Assembly: GCA_010015745.1 (NCBI GenBank)
Contig: ML978234.1
Location: 62,001-126,000, forward strand
DNA: 64,000 nt
Direction of reading: 5' to 3'
DNA from: Setomelanomma holmii
Lineage: Eukaryota; Ascomycota; Dothideomycetes; Pleosporales; Phaeosphaeriaceae
The translations under genes and the position numbers were made by a program. Under the pieces are notes generated by a model that was given only the letters and a program-made list of their open reading frames with translations, was not told where the DNA came from and searched no databases. Positions 59,533 through 64,000 of this stretch are shown in pieces (position 1 is the stretch's first letter; each line of letters begins with the position of its first letter).

Positions 59533-61211
59533 CTACGCCGTAAGCGCACTACTCAGTCCCAAAATCCCCATCCCACAAAATGCACTAACAAAACACAACC
59601 GCCGCGAATGCGTCAAATCCAAACTCTCCCCCAACAGCTGTAAACTGACCATAGCCATAATCCCCGCCGTAACAGCAAACATACACCCATACACCCGGTC
59701 GCCCAACTCGTCCTCGCCCTTCCCGCGCCCTGCGATCCGGAAACTGAGAGCGGCAACGCCCGCGCCAAGAGGTTGGCTCACGCCGCCAAGCAGCGCGGAC
59801 CAGAACATTGCTTTCCAGCGGGAATTGATGGCGAGATAGAGTGGCAGGGCGAGGGCAAAGCCTTCTGTGATGTTGTGGATGAAGAGGGCTAGGAAGATGG
59901 AGAAGCCGAGGGTGGGATTGGCGTGGTTGGTGGCGTAGGTGATGAAGCCTTCTGGGATTTTGTGGAGCGCGATGGCGGTGCTGGTTTGCAGGCCGATGGA
60001 GAGGAAGACGTTGGTGGGGACGTGGTGGTGGTGTTGGGCGGTGTGGGAGTGCGTGTGCGAGTGGTGGGATGAGGTTGATGCCGAGGGAGAGGAAGAGCGT
60101 GAGTGTTTGCGCAGAGAGGTGTGGTCCTGGTCCTTGGTTGCGTTGGGGACGAGGTAGCCGCTCACGGATGGGAGGCTGGTCACGGAGCCATCTAGCACTG
60201 CTGGGCCGGAAGTGGTGGGCTGCAATGGTGAGGTCTCGTCGACGTCCTGGAGGAGAGGCTGGCGCTCGTGTGGCCCAGCTGTCGTCTGAGCTCTGCTTGC
60301 GCCTGCGGGTCTGCTGGAAGCAAGATGGGCAGACGACTTTGCTGTATGAAGTCGGGGAGGTCGTGTGGTGAGCGCGTTCTTAAAGCATTCTGTGCCGCAC
60401 GTGTCTGAATATCCGAAGCACTGGCCGTGCTCGTCACAGTACTTCTTAGAGCCTGTGACGAGCTGTGAAACCTTGCTGGAGATTGCTGTGTGTAGGGACG
60501 GTCTCCGAGCAGGAGGTGTTGGATCGAAGTTCTCGTGCGTACCATACGAGCGATGCGCATGCCCATCGTGATGCCCATTGACCTGTGGCAGTCCGTTCAT
60601 TTGCTCTTGCATGGGATGATGTGAATGGCTGGTATCTTCATCTTCCACCTTGCCCTCTTCCTCATCGCCATGTTCATGATCACAATCCACAACAGAGTGC
60701 GGAATGTAGCGGTGAAGGATCTGCGACAGTATTGAGATGCCGAGTGCACCCACCAGGAAGCATGCCATCAAGATGAGGGTGCCAGCCCTGGGTGATAGAC
60801 CTCCCTTTTCTAGATACTTCTTGGCTGAAGGTAGCATGCTATACAATGACGAGAATATCTGGTGCACACGTCAGCTGATGAGTCTCAGAAATGAATCGGT
60901 GAAGCATACCATAACGCCAAAAGAAAGACTCAACCCAGTAGATAGAAATACATTGCTGTCTTCAATTTTGAAGTTCTTCTTGCCGGGAAATTGCCGTATG
61001 ATAAGGTCGACGCATATTATTGATGCTACCTCCCCGTCAGTCTCCAGTCTGCAGAAACAAACTGGTACATGGCGGGAATTTACCTCCGAACGTGCAGGCT
61101 ATGTGTATGTTAGCAGCGGCCCGCGATTCTCAATGTTATGTATATAGCCGACGCACCTATCCCGCTCACAACCGCCATGATCCACCCGCGGGTGTCGTTG
61201 TCGAGCACCAT
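59533..61211 (-). CDS. ZRT3: ZIP-family zinc transporter, Zrt3-like
   Basis: Four exons, 61211-61157, 61098-61084, 61025-60910 and 60858-59533, total 503 residues. Exon 2 is a 15-nt microexon (CCTGCACGTTCGGAG) with good flanking sites. The N-terminal helices are WIMAVVSGIACTFGASIICV, NVFLSTGLSLSFGVMIFSSL and LILMACFLVGALGISILSQI. A long cytosolic loop, rich in His, Asp and Glu, ends in HHSHTHSHTAQHHHH. The transport core has TSTAIALHKIPEGFITYATN and FLALFIHNITEGFALALPLY, the paired HxxxE metal-site helices of ZIP proteins, then FWSALLGGVSQPLGAGVAAL. The layout and length resemble yeast Zrt3, which releases zinc from the vacuole, but localisation is inferred. Confidence 0.88.
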
Positions 61212-61854
61212 CACGTTTTCTTTGAGTGACGTCGCACTGCCAAGCTCTTCCGCTCTTCGTATGTACCGGGGTGCAAAGGTCTATTTCAGAAAGGCAAAGT
61301 CTAAGAGAAGCGGGAAAGGTATGAATGCAGCGCGTGTTCTAAACGTGAAGTCTGGAGATCAAGCGTGAAGTCAGGCGCAGCTCGCTGGATGTGATACCCT
61401 GATGGCGAGTCTGCAGTGCCAAGGCGCCATAGATCTGATTTCGTCACGTCATGATTGGTCAAACTCAACCGCGTCCGCATTGTTGCAGGTCGTGCTCGAA
61501 ATAAAGGCACTCGCACTTTGTGGATGCTTAAGGAACCTTGAAACTGTGTAGCCTTGAGCTGGATGCGATTCAAGATTGAATATTGTCATTATTGAGCTCT
61601 ATTGAATTTTCAGGTCCAAATCGCCCTCATGATGACCTCTTTGTCATGGCCGTCTCTTTCGCCCAGATTCAAAGCAGATGACGCCGGCCCAACGCTCCGT
61701 TCCTCTGGTCAAACCAGTCAACTTCACACCAGATGTAATGCTAGTAGCCTCCAGAACGCCTACGCTATGCTAAAACGATTGTGAAAAGTGTACAGCCTGA
61801 AGTGAATAAACAACACAAATGAAAAATGATATGGAGAATGGTGTGGTGCGCAGT
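61212..61854. other. intergenic, ZIP transporter promoter and GT69 3' region
   Basis: About 640 bases between two minus-strand genes. It should hold the promoter of the ZIP gene; no zinc-responsive element was confidently read. Confidence 0.4.
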
Positions 61855-63523
61855 TTACACACTCGGAGGATGTGGCGGCCATATTTTGCTCCACTTGCCA
61901 ACGCCGTGTTCAGGCTTCTCGTTGATGACGAGCAAGTTTGAGCCGCCGCACCAGCCGCCTGGTTCTGCTACTCGGTCGACCTGAGTCCAGTGGCCATTGA
62001 AGTCCTCGTTGGTGGCGTTGGATGCAAGACCTCTTACTGGGTCGTCATATACCCACCAAGTGTCGGTTATGGTAGTGCCCGGCTCCTCGTTCATGCGATT
62101 GGTCTTGTCTGGGATGCCCAGGCATCTATTGAGAATGTCGTGAATCAGAGAGTAGAGGCGTTCGGGTCGACGGGTGAGGGATAGCCACCAAAGAGTTCGC
62201 TCGTCGTATGCGACTCGGATATATGGGTTCATGAATATGCGAGGCTGCGAGGGAAGTGCTTGCCCTGTCTGGCGATATTGGAGGTCGGCATTGATGAGAC
62301 AGCATTCTGATGCCTCCCAAAAGATCTCCTTGTCGTATCGAAACTTGAGCGGAGAGTTGAGAATGTCCACCAACTTCTCGGGCGCCTTCGACTCTGTCTT
62401 AGACTCGTTTGCGGCCGCTCGCTGATCCAGCACAGATTGATCCTGAAACCATCTTGCTTCGTAGGCTACCATGCCTGACCAGCAACTCCTCACACGAACA
62501 GCGTCTGTCTGTGAGAGGACATCGTTCCGACTGATCCCACGACCTATGCTTGTAAACCATGGAAAGAAGGGTATGCCTGTGATGTCCATATCAAAACCTC
62601 GTGTCGCGAAGCGATCGTAGAATTTGAAGGCGTTTATGAAGTCGACAGCGCATGCAGCTGCATAGTTCGCTCGGCCGGTCGAGTCGATGTTCGTCGCGAA
62701 CAGGAGTTGGGTAGCATCGATGGGATTGAAGATGACATCGTTGAGGAAGAGGACCTTGTCGAACTTGACGCCATTGCTATCGATGGGTGCGAGGGCGCGG
62801 TTTCGGACTTCGGCCAGGAAAGCGATGCGCTTGAGACGCTTTCCACCGTTCGGTAAAGTGATATGGGGAAGGGTGCTAAGATCGAGGTCCTCGGCGACGA
62901 TGGTCGAGTTGCCTGTTCGATTAGCATTGTATAGTAGTCCGTAAAGTATGTAACTTACTGGCTACCTTCTGGCGGAACTCTGCTAGTGCTTGCTTAGTCT
63001 TCAGGTCCGGGTTGTCCTCGTATAAACTCAGATGGACATTTTCTGGACCCAGGAGGTCAATCAACTGCAGCACCGCTTCGCCCCACGCTCCTGTCGTGAG
63101 CGAGCCCTTTTCCTCGTACAGCGAAGCTGCGATGAAGACCTTCTCGCCGTATGGGTTCGCACGGCCGGGCTGCGTGTCCTGCAGGGCCCGTTTACGGAGC
63201 TCGTTGTAGTGTGCAGGCCGCACGGTGTAGCTGGGAATGAAGATGCTGGCGAAGATGACGAGGAAGGCGCAGATGTAGGGGAAGGAGAAGATGGCCCAGT
63301 ATATCAGTCGGAGGATGGATCGCTTGCGGCGCCGCGGTGTAACATAGTGCGCATAGTTGGCGCGGCCTGGGAATTTGGTGATGCGCAGCTTCGCGCCCAG
63401 TCGGGCTAGCCACGACGTCGAGGCCGAGTATGTCTCGGTGAAGTTCTTCGCAGCTTCCTCGTCGAGGGAGTCGCGCGGTAGCAGCTCATAGTCGTTCGTC
63501 TGGCGGCGGTGTTTGACGGACAT
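61855..63523 (-). CDS. GT69 mannosyltransferase (Cryptococcus CMT1/CAP59 family)
   Basis: Two exons, 63523-62959 and 62912-61855, total 540 residues; intron GTAAGT..ACAG. The start MSVKHRRQTNDYELLPRDSL is chosen over in-frame upstream codons because it gives the usual short cytosolic tail. A single helix, residues 71-97 (LRLIYWAIFSFPYICAFLVI continuing), makes it a type II Golgi-type membrane protein. The catalytic part has FIAASLYEEKGSLTTGAWGE, VHLSLYEDNPDLKTKQALAE, KRIAFLAEVRNRALAPID and VLFLNDVIFNPIDATQLLF, all typical of GT69 alpha-1,3-mannosyltransferases. The C-terminal half includes WSGMVAYEARWF and ECCLINADLQYR. It would add mannose to cell-wall or capsule-like glycans or glycolipids. 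The DNA upstream (to 64000) is its promoter side. Confidence 0.88.
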
Positions 63524-64000
63524 TGGGCCGGGGATGCAGCGCCGTTGCGGAGATGGAGCGTGTTCGTGCCAAAGGAGCGCCGCCAGCCATGTAAAGGACA
63601 AAGGGCAGTCGTCTTGGGGCACTTGCGAGCAGTCTTGGGGGTGTGATGTCTCGCGCTGCGGGCTCCTTTCCCCTCAAAAGGTGCTGCAGCGCGCGATTGC
63701 TTGGGATGCACAGCCGAGACCAGGGTCTGACAGCTGGGGCTAGCCTGAGGAAAAAGCGGGCCTTGTCCACGTTCCCGCGCGATCAGGCCAGTGGTGAAGG
63801 AGAAGGGTCCGCGTGCTACTGGGTCGCGGTAGCCTCAACTGGCCTGGCGCTCTGCTTGTTTGCTGCGTACGAAGTCCGTCACAAGAAAGCCGTTTCGTGG
63901 AGCTCCCCGGTTCGGGGCCTAGCGCCGCAAATGGAGCGAGTTGCGACCGCGCACCCGCGCTGCGTATTCGTTTTCAAATAATCAGACGCCTACGCCGTGT
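63524..64000. other. upstream flank of the GT69 gene
   Basis: About 477 bases at the window edge. The frame extending left of ATG 63523 and a plus-strand frame at 63643-63981 have no recognised motif, so only a promoter or 5' leader is suggested. Confidence 0.4.

Noticed and set aside
59198..59839. 213-codon plus-strand frame at the SNX41 3' end
   Set aside because: It overlaps SNX41 exon 5 in a different frame and is antisense to the ZIP transporter.
1..64000. tRNA genes, CRISPR arrays, transposons
   Set aside because: No TTCGA-containing T-arm with matching acceptor stems, no direct repeat array and no transposase, reverse transcriptase or long terminal repeat was seen by eye; a tRNAscan and a repeat search would be decisive.

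Overview
The window looks like nuclear DNA of a filamentous ascomycete, probably a Dothideomycete. Genes have short GT..AG introns (about 45-110 nt), many with a CTAAC/CTAAT-like branch site. The gene set is typical of such fungi: a Far1/Ste5-like RING-PH-VWA scaffold, the sorting nexin Snx41, a GT69 mannosyltransferase, PEX8, Zn2Cys6 regulators and HET-domain genes. Placement below phylum is inference. No rRNA, tRNA, CRISPR array or recognisable transposon was found by eye. All intron-containing models were assembled by hand from reading frames and splice sites; where I give a length, the summed exons are a multiple of three.

Layout. 0-13.4 kb is a housekeeping block: the C-terminal part of a CLC chloride channel (+), a class 3 lipase (+), Mediator subunit MED22 (-), a small hypothetical (-), the PP4 regulatory subunit PSY2 (+) and dihydrofolate reductase (+). 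13.5-18.2 kb holds two broken genes: a polytopic HET-associated membrane protein and a HET-domain protein. 18.8-28.3 kb has a MAPEG/MGST3 protein (+), a disrupted small gene (-), two Zn2Cys6 regulators transcribed head to head (- and +), a gene interrupted by three nonsense codons (+) and a Nudix hydrolase (-). 28.6-34.7 kb has a RING protein (+), a CCCH zinc-finger protein (-), PEX8 (-) and a TMEM170-like membrane protein (+). 34.7-38.6 kb shows no convincing gene. 38.6-42.0 kb is the Far1/Ste5-like scaffold (-). 42-47.9 kb is gene-poor and ends in the decayed 3' part of a helicase/RBR-type ubiquitin ligase (47.9-49.6 kb). 50.2-63.5 kb returns to intact genes: an AIF/FSP1-like oxidoreductase (+), a hypothetical (+), an RRM-like protein (-), SNX41 (+), a ZIP zinc transporter (-) and a GT69 glycosyltransferase (-).

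What ties the region together. Conserved genes are intact, while the accessory islands (HET genes, the 20 kb and 26 kb loci, the RBR locus) carry reading frames that stay protein-like on both sides of isolated stop codons. Seven of these stops are TAA or TAG where CAA/CAG would restore the frame, and several more are TGA where CGA would. C-to-T decay of the kind produced by repeat-induced point mutation (RIP) or methyl-cytosine deamination would explain this; it is inference and needs homologue alignment. No clear biosynthetic cluster or undescribed defence system is visible. The most unusual items are the decay pattern, the HET pair, the CCCH gene whose frame continues 113 codons past a TGA, and the VWA domain of the scaffold with an altered metal site.
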